In this document: in pieces, positions 24,097 through 30,534 of the stretch
Layout of the letters: every line of letters begins with the position of its first letter
Numbering within the stretch: position 1 is the stretch's first letter
NCBI GenBank assembly: GCA_002686465.1
Contig: NZCP01000044.1
Span: forward strand, 1-33,606
Origin: Candidatus Woesebacteria bacterium
GTDB taxonomy: Bacteria > Patescibacteriota > Microgenomatia > UBA8517 > UBA10165
DNA length: 33,606 nt
Reading direction: 5' to 3'
Translations under genes and position numbers: made by a program
The notes under the pieces: generated by a model
What the model was told of the DNA's origin: nothing
The model's database searches: none
Seen by the model: the letters and a program-made list of their open reading frames with translations, nothing else

Positions 24097-24507
24097 ATGG
24101 AAGAGCAAGAACAACAAGAACAGAAACAAGAGCAGCAAGGAGTTGGCCTTCGAGCCAGAATCGCTCCGATCTTGCCGTTACTAGTCGGTGTCGCAGCATT
24201 ACTAGTAGTAGCATTAGTTGTAACTTTAGTAAGGCAATCTGGCGAGTCGGAAGCTCCAGAAGTAGAAACTACACAAACACCAGAAGAGGGCCCTGCTTTC
24301 AACTTTATTGAACCAACCTCTGAACCAGCACCATTCCAACTTCCGGGAGTTAAAGAAAGTATGGAGGTTGAAGCATCTGAGGTGGCTGAGCCAAAAGTTG
24401 TTGAAAAACTTCCAGAAACTGGTCTTCCAGCCTTTGCAGTTGGTATAGCCTCAGCCGGATTAGTAGCAATCGGGCTACTCTTCAAAAGAATTACAAGAAA
24501 AAGGTAG
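24097..24507 (+). CDS. LPETG sortase substrate with N-terminal signal anchor
   Basis: A 136-residue protein. A Glu/Gln-rich cytoplasmic head (1-18), a membrane helix (about 22-45), an acidic Pro/Glu/Thr-rich stalk (46-104), LPETG (105-109), a second helix (110-129) and the tail KRITRKR follow in order. The C-terminus is a textbook sortase signal. The N-terminal helix lacks a clear cleavage site, so the mature protein may be held at both ends. There is no folded domain, so it may be a stalk, linker or regulator. The ATG at 24097 has no nearby Shine-Dalgarno; the only purine-rich match (GAGGAG) is buried in hairpin 3, 30 bases upstream. It is divergent from the sortase operon. Confidence 0.85.
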   Translation: MEEQEQQEQKQEQQGVGLRARIAPILPLLVGVAALLVVALVVTLVRQSGESEAPEVETTQTPEEGPAFNFIEPTSEPAPFQLPGVKESMEVEASEVAEPKVVEKLPETGLPAFAVGIASAGLVAIGLLFKRITRKR

Positions 24508-24541
24508 AAAACTACTTGAGGATTCTTAGTGGTATGTTTCT

Positions 24542-24685
24542 TTAACTAAGTGCTTTTTGCAATGCCTCACGAAGATTTCCTCCGCCAAACCAACCGTTGA
24601 GGTATACAAGTGTATGCCTACCTTTGTTCCACCCTTGAAGATAATACTTGTTAATACGCCCGCCCCTTTTTAAAAATATGGCCAT
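24542..24685 (-). CDS. possible small protein of 47 residues
   Basis: An open frame starting MAIFLKRGGRINKYYLQGWN and ending NLREALQKALS. It continues in frame for ten codons above the ATG without any ATG, GTG or TTG, to a stop. A TATAAT box on the minus strand (24721-24726) lies 5-6 bases before an ATC codon (24713-24715) in this frame, so a leaderless, non-standard start is conceivable. Residue composition is protein-like (Trp, Tyr, Gly mix and an amphipathic end). CTTAGT/ACTAAG flank the stop as a weak hairpin. I do not recognise it. It could equally be decayed coding sequence. It fills most of the gap between the LPETG gene and typA. Confidence 0.35.
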   Translation of the reverse strand: MAIFLKRGGRINKYYLQGWNKGRHTLVYLNGWFGGGNLREALQKALS

Positions 24686-24770
24686 TAACTCATCTACTGA
24701 AAGATTCTTGTTGATGGTTCATTATAGCATACCGATATTAAGGCCATTTTAGGTTTCAGTCCACCAAAAC

Positions 24771-24779
24771 TGATATAAT
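24771..24779 (+). promoter_or_regulatory. extended -10 promoter of typA
   Basis: TGATATAAT (24771-24779): a perfect TATAAT with the TG of an extended -10. No good -35 is seen. The predicted start is near 24786. Confidence 0.65.
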
Positions 24780-24800
24780 ATCGTCTCCCTCTCTCTATGT

Positions 24801-24842
24801 ATGGAAGGAGGATTTTTTTTGTTCAAAAATTGTCAAATATGA
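24801..24842 (+). CDS. possible upstream peptide coupled to typA
   Basis: A 13-codon frame ATG GAA GGA ... ATA TGA encodes MEGGFFLFKNCQI. Its TGA overlaps the typA ATG as ATGA. A strong Shine-Dalgarno, GGAAGGAGGA (24803-24812), lies inside it, 7 bases before an in-frame TTG (24819) and 27 bases before the typA ATG, too far to serve typA directly. Either start gives the same end. Confidence 0.4.
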   Translation: MEGGFFLFKNCQI

Positions 24843-26659
24843 AAAACGTAAGAAACGTAGCAATCATTGCGCACATCGATCATGGTAAAACCACGCTAGT
24901 GGATGCGCTGCTTAAGCAAACCCATACATTTCGGGAAAACCAGGAAGAAATGGGTACTGATCGCATTCTTGATAGTGATGATCAAGAAAAAGAGCGTGGT
25001 ATAACCATCACAGCTAAAAATTGTGCAATTGATTTTGAAGGTACCAAGATAAATATAATTGACACACCGGGGCACGCAGACTTCTCAGGCGAAGTCGAAC
25101 GTACGTTAGGCATGGCTGATGGAGCACTTTTAATAATCGACGCACAAGAAGGTCCGATGCCACAAACCCGATTTGTACTTAGGAAAGCCCTCGAACTCGG
25201 TTTAAAAATTATTGTTGTAATCAATAAAATAGATAAACCATATGCAAGAATTCCATACGTTATTGAAAAGACTGAAAATCTTTTCCTGGATCTTGCAGGA
25301 AATGAAGAACAACTTAATTTCCCAGTCCTTTACTCCGTTGGCAAAGATGGGAAGGTATTTGAAAATTTACCCAAGGATTTCAACATAAATGCGGATGTTA
25401 GCCCACTACTTAGAAAAATAGTCGACTTCATTCCCTCCCCTAAATCAAATGATAATAAAAAATTTAAAATGCTAATCTCTTCATTTGAACATGACAGTTA
25501 TTCAGGAAGAATATTAATCGGACGAATTCATCAAGGAATTGTTAAAAAAGGGCAAAAAGTAACTCTTGTACAGAAACCAAACACCAGCTATGTAGTTGAA
25601 AAAGTTTTTGTCTCTGAAGGTCTTTCTAAAAAAGAGGTTGAACATGCAGTCTCAGGCGACATTGTTGCACTGGCTGGGATTGGTGATGCCAAAATTGGCG
25701 AGACAATAGCAGATCTAGGTGAGACAAAAGCACTTCCTGTTATGGAAATTAGCGAACCTACTTTGCATATAGCAATTGGGCCTAATACCTCCCCTTTTTC
25801 AGGTCGTGAAGGAGAATTTTCCACTAGCCGTCAGCTGGAAGAGAGGCTCAACCGCGAGATGGAAAGAAACCTCAGCTTACGTGTCAAAAAGAATGCCAAT
25901 GGCAGATTTGAAGTATCAGGAAGAGGCGAGCTTCATTTGGCAGTTTTTCTTGAAGAACTTCGTCGCGATGGGTATGAGTTTGAGGTGGAAAAACCTGAGG
26001 TGATTGTAAAGGAAATAGATGGTGTAAAAAATGAACCAGTTGAGGAGTTGGACATTCTTGTTCTGAAAGAATATGTAGGTGTGATCAATCAAGAACTGGG
26101 AAAGAGAGGTGCAACCTTAGTAAGTACTGCCCCTATCAACGACCGTGAAGTTGAATTTGTTTATCGCATCCCGACCCGAGCTTTAATTGGTCTAAGAAGT
26201 CTTCTCCTCACACAAACCAAGGGAACTGTAATGTTTAACTCACAAGTTGTTGGTTATCAGCCTGTTGGGAAGCCAATCCAAAAATCAAGAAATGGTGTAC
26301 TTGTTGCTTCTCAAAGTGGCGATGCATTTTCATATGGGCTGCGCGCGGCACAACAAAGAGGAACTACTTTTGTTGATCCAGGAGTAATAGTTTATGAAGG
26401 AATGATAATTGGGCAAAATGTAAAAGATGAGGACATTGCCATTAATGTCTGTAAAGGTAAAAAGCTTACAAACGTCCGTTCCAAAAGCTCAGATGGTGTA
26501 ATTCAACTTGCTCCTCCGATCGAAATGACACTCGAAAAAGGACTTAATTTTATTGAATCCGACGAGTTGATGGAAATCACACCACAAAATATTCGTCTTA
26601 GAAAAAAAATACTTAATGAAGGTGAGCGCCGAAAGTTTCAGAAAAAATTGGTGAGCTAA
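24839..26659 (+). CDS. typA: translational GTPase TypA/BipA
   Basis: A 606-residue ribosome-binding GTPase of the EF-G/LepA class, used in ribosome assembly and stress or cold adaptation. G1 is AHIDHGKT (11-18), the G2 region RGITITAK, G3 DTPGH (75-79) and G4 NKID (129-132). Domains II, III and V follow, and the TypA-specific C-terminal domain contains RIPTRALIGLRSLLLT and SRNGVLVASQSGDAFSYGLRAAQQRG. I chose the ATG at 24839 because the family begins there (KNVRNVAIIAHID); the frame extends 14 codons upstream without support. Its stop overlaps that of the convergent GIY-YIG gene by two bases. Confidence 0.97.
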   Translation: MKNVRNVAIIAHIDHGKTTLVDALLKQTHTFRENQEEMGTDRILDSDDQEKERGITITAKNCAIDFEGTKINIIDTPGHADFSGEVERTLGMADGALLIIDAQEGPMPQTRFVLRKALELGLKIIVVINKIDKPYARIPYVIEKTENLFLDLAGNEEQLNFPVLYSVGKDGKVFENLPKDFNINADVSPLLRKIVDFIPSPKSNDNKKFKMLISSFEHDSYSGRILIGRIHQGIVKKGQKVTLVQKPNTSYVVEKVFVSEGLSKKEVEHAVSGDIVALAGIGDAKIGETIADLGETKALPVMEISEPTLHIAIGPNTSPFSGREGEFSTSRQLEERLNREMERNLSLRVKKNANGRFEVSGRGELHLAVFLEELRRDGYEFEVEKPEVIVKEIDGVKNEPVEELDILVLKEYVGVINQELGKRGATLVSTAPINDREVEFVYRIPTRALIGLRSLLLTQTKGTVMFNSQVVGYQPVGKPIQKSRNGVLVASQSGDAFSYGLRAAQQRGTTFVDPGVIVYEGMIIGQNVKDEDIAINVCKGKKLTNVRSKSSDGVIQLAPPIEMTLEKGLNFIESDELMEITPQNIRLRKKILNEGERRKFQKKLVS

Positions 26660-26928
26660 TGTAATTTGGGAGAGTAAGTATTTCCTGTGATTATGTCCTC
26701 TTTCTTGGCCCTAGGCCATTTCTTCAACTGAATTTCTCTCCGCATTGCCTCAGTTCTTGTTGGATACTTCTCAGAGTAGACAAGTTCAAATGAGGAAAAG
26801 TATCGGATGTATTTTGCTGATTTTGAGGATTTGCTTTTGTGCTCCTCGATTCTTTTTTCTAAATTATTCGTCTGACCAATGTACAAAGTGTTTGAAGAGG
26901 TTCGAAGGATGTAGATAAAATATTGCAC
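26656..26928 (-). CDS. GIY-YIG domain protein (UvrC/YhbQ-like small nuclease family)
   Basis: A 90-residue stand-alone GIY-YIG domain. IYIL (5-8) and YIG (16-18) form the name motif, with the conserved Arg in NNLEKRIEEH and the Glu in RTEAMRREIQLKKWPRAKKEDII. Such small proteins are related to the UvrC N-terminal nuclease and to YhbQ; most have no defined role, and some process nucleic acid ends. It starts four bases after the stop of the methyltransferase gene upstream, so the two are probably one unit. Confidence 0.92.
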   Translation of the reverse strand: MQYFIYILRTSSNTLYIGQTNNLEKRIEEHKSKSSKSAKYIRYFSSFELVYSEKYPTRTEAMRREIQLKKWPRAKKEDIITGNTYSPKLH

Positions 26929-26932
26929 AGAA

Positions 26933-27508
26933 TTAACCTACAGATTTCTTAATTCTATATACCGTATGACCTCTTCTTTTTTTTATTTCTTTCATATCCA
27001 AATGATGTTCTCTAGCTATTCTTGGTATTAAACGATTGAGTGCACTCACTACCACAATCCAATATTCCCCACCAGGATTAAGTTGCCCATACGGTTCTAA
27101 AATAAATTCCTGTTCAATAGCATCATCGCCTAACTTAGCTGGAATATTAGATACGATTAAATCAAACATTTTATCTTTTATCGCTTCAATTCCTAAACTA
27201 CCTAGCGCAGTTACATTCGCTACATTATTTTTTACAATGTTGTAATTAGTATAACGAACAGCAAGTAAATCACGATCAACCATGGTAACTTTGGCTTGTG
27301 GGTTAGTTTTCGCCAATATTATTCCTAAAGGTCCATATCCGCAACCAATGTCCAATATGCTTTTAGGATTACTCGGGGTAATAGCACGAATTAATATATC
27401 AGTACCACGATCAATATCAAAAGTTGAAAACAATGTGTTGCCAACATCAAATATATATTTCTCTCCTGCAAAAGGATAGGTTATTTCTTTTTTAAAGTAG
27501 ACATCCAT
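26933..27508 (-). CDS. RsmC-like class I methyltransferase (MTS domain)
   Basis: A 191-residue SAM methyltransferase of the 'methyltransferase small' type. Motif I is DIGCGYG (53-59), the acidic motif II is MVDRD (76-80), and the substrate-amine motif reads SNIPAK (120-125) in the place of NPPF/NPPW. The arrangement matches the catalytic half of RsmC (16S rRNA G1207 N2-methyltransferase), which is often found as this single domain in small genomes. The target is inferred only. A good promoter lies at 27550-27578. It is co-directional with, and four bases ahead of, the GIY-YIG gene. Confidence 0.85.
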   Translation of the reverse strand: MDVYFKKEITYPFAGEKYIFDVGNTLFSTFDIDRGTDILIRAITPSNPKSILDIGCGYGPLGIILAKTNPQAKVTMVDRDLLAVRYTNYNIVKNNVANVTALGSLGIEAIKDKMFDLIVSNIPAKLGDDAIEQEFILEPYGQLNPGGEYWIVVVSALNRLIPRIAREHHLDMKEIKKRRGHTVYRIKKSVG

Positions 27509-27531
27509 GTAATTGTTACAACAGAAATGAA

Positions 27532-27722
27532 TTACGTAATTTAATACGTATTTTAATACGTATTAAACTCAGTGGCAAACAATTAACATATTCCACACCG
27601 GGTCGCATTGTAGTTTTTCTGATATAGATAAACTGGATTATATCAAAAAGTTGACTGAGCAGGCCGCAGGTCCTGAGCACTTCGATTGAACTCAGCATTA
27701 TAACTTGCCGAAGGGCCGGCCT
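27532..27722. repeat. intergenic palindromes and REP-like element
   Basis: This gap of about 280 bases holds AATACGTATTTTA (27543-27555), shared exactly with 29710-29722, two TACGTATTA palindromes, GCAAACAATT (27575-27584), shared with 29775-29784, and a REP-like block (GGTCCTGAGC ... CTTGCCGAAGGG, 27669-27715) bounded by the inverted ends AGGCCG (27661-27666) and CGGCCT (27717-27722). The rest shows nothing coding that I trust. Confidence 0.55.
27550..27578 (-). promoter_or_regulatory. promoter of the RsmC-like gene
   Basis: Minus strand: TTGCCA (27573-27578, 5/6), 17-base spacer, TAAAAT (27550-27555, 5/6). It is embedded in the TACGTA palindromes. Confidence 0.55.
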
Positions 27723-27773
27723 AGACCCACTTGATCCAATATTATTTAATATACGAGAATAGAGCAGTGGGTG

Positions 27774-27782
27774 TGATAAAAT
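27774..27782 (+). promoter_or_regulatory. extended -10 of the APH-like gene
   Basis: TGATAAAAT (TG, one base, TAAAAT at 27777-27782), 9 bases before the ATG. The leader is at most a few bases long. Confidence 0.4.
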
Positions 27783-27791
27783 CTTACTGCT

Positions 27792-28724
27792 ATGTCTGAT
27801 CAAATTTTTGAATATACTCCTGAAATTGATAAAAGGGTAGGGGAAGTTGTTCCGAAAATTCTTAATACAAATGTTAAAAAGATAAAAAGAATAACCCAAG
27901 GTGAGGTTGGTTATGTTTATAAAATAGAGACAGAAAACCAAACTCTTCTAGTCAAAGTGGCGAGATATAAAGACTGGCCAAAAATCGATAAACTTCTCTG
28001 GATATCTGACCAGTTAATAAAAGTGGAAATTCCACACGCTAAGGTCTTATTCTCAGATACTTCATCAAAATATTTTAAGTTTGGATTCATGATCGTCGAG
28101 TGGATCGAAGGCGAAGATGGGACGTATTTGATAAAGAGGAGTAAACTCACAAGGAAGACGGCTGTTAAAAAAATAGCCAAAACACTCTCTAAAATACACA
28201 AAATAAAGGTTGAAGGATTCGGGGAGTTTAATAGAGTTGGAAAAGCAATTTACAAAACTTGGGAAGAAAGCTTGTTCAGCTTTTTGGAAGATTCTCCATA
28301 CAAACGTGCCGTGAAGGAAAATAAGTATGAGGGCCATCTCAACCAAAAAGGAATAGAAGACATAAAGAGGATAATTAAAGAAATTAATTACAAACCAGAT
28401 TCTGTTCTAAGCCACCAGGACCCGACCCCCGAAAATGCAATTTTTAATAATGGTAAAATTGTTCTCGTTGATTGGGATAACGCAATTAGTTCAACTTGGA
28501 TCGAAGATCTTGCCTGGATTACTTTTTGGATGGGCAAAAAAGCACGTAGCTGGTTCCTCGAGGAACATCAATCAAACGAATCCCTAAGTTTAGTAGAAAA
28601 AGTGGAAAGAATATTTCACCTAAGACTAGCAATTACTACTATTCCTTATTATTTCTACTCAGCAAAGAACCATAAAGCGGGTGAAGAAATGAAAAGAAAA
28701 CTAAGATCTCTTGTTCTATCTTAG
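27792..28724 (+). CDS. aminoglycoside phosphotransferase / choline-kinase-like protein
   Basis: A 310-residue small-molecule kinase of the APH superfamily. The N-lobe has a Gly-rich strand GEVGYVYKI (38-46) and Lys55 in LLVKVA. The hinge is MIVEWIEG. The catalytic loop is SHQDPTPENAIF (His208, Asp210, Asn215), and the metal-binding Asp227 lies in VDWDNA. These kinases phosphorylate aminoglycosides, choline, homoserine, fructosamine or sugars; the substrate cannot be told here, and resistance should not be assumed. Lys and Ile are frequent and the gene looks richer in AT than the operons to its left. It is monocistronic. Confidence 0.85.
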   Translation: MSDQIFEYTPEIDKRVGEVVPKILNTNVKKIKRITQGEVGYVYKIETENQTLLVKVARYKDWPKIDKLLWISDQLIKVEIPHAKVLFSDTSSKYFKFGFMIVEWIEGEDGTYLIKRSKLTRKTAVKKIAKTLSKIHKIKVEGFGEFNRVGKAIYKTWEESLFSFLEDSPYKRAVKENKYEGHLNQKGIEDIKRIIKEINYKPDSVLSHQDPTPENAIFNNGKIVLVDWDNAISSTWIEDLAWITFWMGKKARSWFLEEHQSNESLSLVEKVERIFHLRLAITTIPYYFYSAKNHKAGEEMKRKLRSLVLS

Positions 28725-28735
28725 ATTACTTTCAA

Positions 28736-28758
28736 CTTGCTGTGGGACTAGGATTCGA
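28736..28758 (-). pseudogene. partial duplicate of the tRNA-Gln 3' end
   Basis: The 23 bases 28736-28758 match 29499-29521 (the end of the T-loop, the T-stem 3' strand, the acceptor 3' strand and 7 bases beyond) with two mismatches and in the same orientation. No D-arm, anticodon arm or 5' acceptor strand follows, so it is not a functional tRNA. Confidence 0.65.
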
Positions 28759-28857
28759 CAATTGCGCCTCCACCCCAATTTACTGGCTGGCGAGTATAAA
28801 CGCTATTCGAACCTATTTTATCACAATTAAGGAGCCTGTTTTTATCTCTACTTTCAC

Positions 28858-29487
28858 CTAATCTTTTCTCTCAATAAAATCTTGCCATGAACGCATTTTA
28901 AGTTTTTTTTGACCTCGTGGCTTGAAACGGACTTTTTTGTGGGTGTAAACAAACTTTAATCTTTGGTAACCAATGTAGCTTAGAATGATACCTGTACTTG
29001 TTCCAAGATTTAGGCTTTCAACTATACCTCCCATTGGAATCTGAATGCACATGTCAGCATTATTGACCGCTTTTTCAGAAACCCCTTTAGATTCATTACC
29101 AAACCACACAGCAAGACGCTTCTGGGTAAATGTTTCCTCATATAAATTTACATTCTCTTTTCCTATTTGATGAGATGAAGTCACTGCTATTGTGTAAAGA
29201 TTCTTTCGAAGATATGCAACGCACTCAGCTGTAGTGTTGAAGTGTTTTACAAATACCCATTTATTCGCACCAACACTGAGATTTTTTAAGCGCTTGTTCT
29301 TTCGTGCGGACTCAAAATTGTGCACGATTTTTGTGCCACCAACAACATACAATTTCTCTACCCCAAATGCAGAAATGTTTCTTATAGCTGAAGCAATATT
29401 TTTTATGTCTTTCGGGTATTCCAGGACACAAATAAAATACTTATTCTGTAAGTGTTTAATTTTCCTTATTCTTTCTCGTATGGACAT
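28858..29487 (-). CDS. SpoU-family (TrmH-like) RNA 2'-O-methyltransferase
   Basis: A 209-residue SPOUT-fold methyltransferase. Motif 1 has the conserved Asn and Arg (NIASAIRN, 30-37), motif 2 is WFGNESKGVSE (128-138) and motif 3 is IPMGGIVESLNLGTSTGIIL (150-169). These form the trefoil-knot SAM site of enzymes that methylate ribose 2'-OH in tRNA or rRNA. The basic C-terminal tail (KKVRFKPRGQKKLKMR) likely binds RNA. It starts 15 bases after the tRNA-Gln gene on the same strand, so the two are probably transcribed together. It is flanked by the two copies of the tRNA-Gln 3' end. Confidence 0.92.
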   Translation of the reverse strand: MSIRERIRKIKHLQNKYFICVLEYPKDIKNIASAIRNISAFGVEKLYVVGGTKIVHNFESARKNKRLKNLSVGANKWVFVKHFNTTAECVAYLRKNLYTIAVTSSHQIGKENVNLYEETFTQKRLAVWFGNESKGVSEKAVNNADMCIQIPMGGIVESLNLGTSTGIILSYIGYQRLKFVYTHKKVRFKPRGQKKLKMRSWQDFIERKD

Positions 29488-29502
29488 TTCTAGACTTCCT
29501 TG

Positions 29503-29573
29503 CTGCGGGACTAGGATTTGAACCTAGATCGGCGGATCCAGAATCCGCTGTCCTACCATTAGACGATCCCGCA
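29503..29573 (-). tRNA. tRNA-Gln (anticodon CUG)
   Basis: A 71-base cloverleaf. The acceptor TGCGGGA pairs with TCCCGCA, the D-arm is GTCTAATGGTAGGAC, the anticodon stem GCGGA/TCCGC has loop TTCTGGA (anticodon CTG, reads CAG), and the T-arm CTAGG/CCTAG has loop TTCAAAT. The discriminator is G and CCA is not encoded. Gln-tRNA in such organisms is usually made by a non-discriminating GltX plus GatCAB; gltX is in this window. Confidence 0.95.
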
Positions 29574-29663
29574 ACGTACGAAATCACAGATTTCTACGTT
29601 GCTGAAACGTAAATCACTGATTGTACGTTTCGCAATGTACGCCTAATTTTACCATTTTTAGGC
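29571..29663. repeat. three hairpins in front of tRNA-Gln
   Basis: 29571-29602: GCAACGTA-c-GAAATC / GATTTC-TACGTTGC, loop ACA. 29604-29631: GAAACGTAAATC / GATT-g-TACGTTTC, loop ACT. The second resembles the reverse complement of the first, including the single bulged base. 29641-29663: GCCTAA/TTAGGC. The first hairpin shares three bases with the tRNA 5' end. Confidence 0.6.
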
Positions 29664-29810
29664 TTGAAAATGAATTACGCGATTAACTTCATAATTAATC
29701 ATTGAGTTAAATACGTATTTTATTCATAAGCAGAGCTTGACTCCGTTTGAATAAATTCATGAATAAATTCAGCAGCAAACAATTGATACAATAAATGGGG
29801 CGCTATCCTT
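29664..29810. other. AT-rich intergenic stretch with repeats
   Basis: No gene is seen. It holds AATACGTATTTTA (29710-29722) and GCAAACAATT (29775-29784), both shared with the gap at 27543-27584, and a tandem GAATAAATTCA pair at about 29749-29771. Confidence 0.5.
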
Positions 29811-30185
29811 CTAAAGAAGGTTTAGTTTTTGAGTAATCTGTATCTCTCTTAAAAGAACATCTGGGGTTAGTGGGACCAACCCTCTTCTATCCTGAAGGTC
29901 TCGAGTTTGCCAAGATACTAAAGGTGTAATTGTATCATCAGGTTTTATACCAAAAAAGTGACTCTTCTCTGTGTGGTTCCCTGAAGATCTTCTACGCAAC
30001 TCAAAGACAACCATTTCCTTTGTCAAAAGAGGATTATCTCTGAGATCGGGACAATTACAAATATCTGACTTTCCGAGTCTTCTAATAAAATGCTCGGTAT
30101 GAGCATCTCCAATGCTGCCATCTTCTAAACCTGTAAGAGTAGTAAAGGTTCCTTGGGGAGCTTGATGCCCTCTTTCGACAGCCAT
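29811..30185 (-). CDS. hypothetical protein
   Basis: A 124-residue soluble protein with no signal peptide or helix for the membrane. It has two close Cys residues (CNCPDL, about 43-48), three His in the first 40 residues, and a C-terminal half with FGIKPDDTITPLVSWQTRDL. I recognise no family. A good Shine-Dalgarno (GAGGAGG, 30205-30211) lies about 19 bases before the ATG, further than normal, and no other start fits it because a TAG stop lies just upstream in frame. It is alone on its strand between tRNA-Gln and a divergent small gene. Confidence 0.6.
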   Translation of the reverse strand: MAVERGHQAPQGTFTTLTGLEDGSIGDAHTEHFIRRLGKSDICNCPDLRDNPLLTKEMVVFELRRRSSGNHTEKSHFFGIKPDDTITPLVSWQTRDLQDRRGLVPLTPDVLLREIQITQKLNLL

Positions 30186-30275
30186 CTTAGACTAATATGT
30201 TATACCTCCTCGTGATAATTTGTCAATCAAAGTTTTTTTGGTAAACTCAGTAAACTCTTTACTTTATTTAGCGGC

Positions 30276-30458
30276 ATGGCAAAAAACGAATCCGAACACA
30301 CAATTTCAAAGGGAAATCGTCGCAAGACGCAAGCAGCAGCAAAATCCGCGATAATTTACCACCGACCACTTCCATATGTGGATCGATCTCCATCCCGCAG
30401 GCAGAAGGATAAAAAAATTGCAAAAGCTATTAAAAAGGCACGGAAGAGAGCTCGTTAG
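30276..30458 (+). CDS. small highly basic protein, unknown
   Basis: A 60-residue protein with about a third Lys and Arg, ending in a run of basic residues (KKIAKAIKKARKRAR). There is a short uncharged middle part (AIIYHRPLPYV). There is no signal, Cys or Trp. The size and charge fit an RNA-, DNA- or ribosome-associated protein, but I recognise no family. It is convergent with the gene at 30577 and is followed by the second copy of the 35-bp palindrome repeat. Confidence 0.55.
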   Translation: MAKNESEHTISKGNRRKTQAAAKSAIIYHRPLPYVDRSPSRRQKDKKIAKAIKKARKRAR

Positions 30459-30534
30459 GCCTGATAATGAAAAGGGGGTCTTAGTAGAAAATTAGCACAA
30501 ATCAGAGGGCCATAGTTCAGTTCGAACGTCGAAC

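Noticed and set aside
26656..26659. Frameshift or fusion between typA and the GIY-YIG gene
   Set aside because: Both proteins end normally; the convergent stops simply overlap by two bases (CTAA).
27516..27941. 141-codon minus-strand frame in the gap before the APH-like gene
   Set aside because: It overlaps the start of the APH-like gene by 150 bases, runs through REP-like and TACGTA repeats, and its Ile/Phe/Leu/Asn-rich sequence is not protein-like.
27792..28724. Antibiotic resistance gene
   Set aside because: The APH fold is shared by many metabolic and protein kinases-like enzymes; nothing in the sequence or neighbours points to aminoglycosides.
28741..28857. Possible tmRNA 5' end (GGGACTAGGATTCGAC resembles GGATTCGAC of ssrA)
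   Set aside because: Only about 100 bases remain before the next gene, with no tag frame and no matching 3' end. The match to the neighbouring tRNA-Gln 3' end explains it better.
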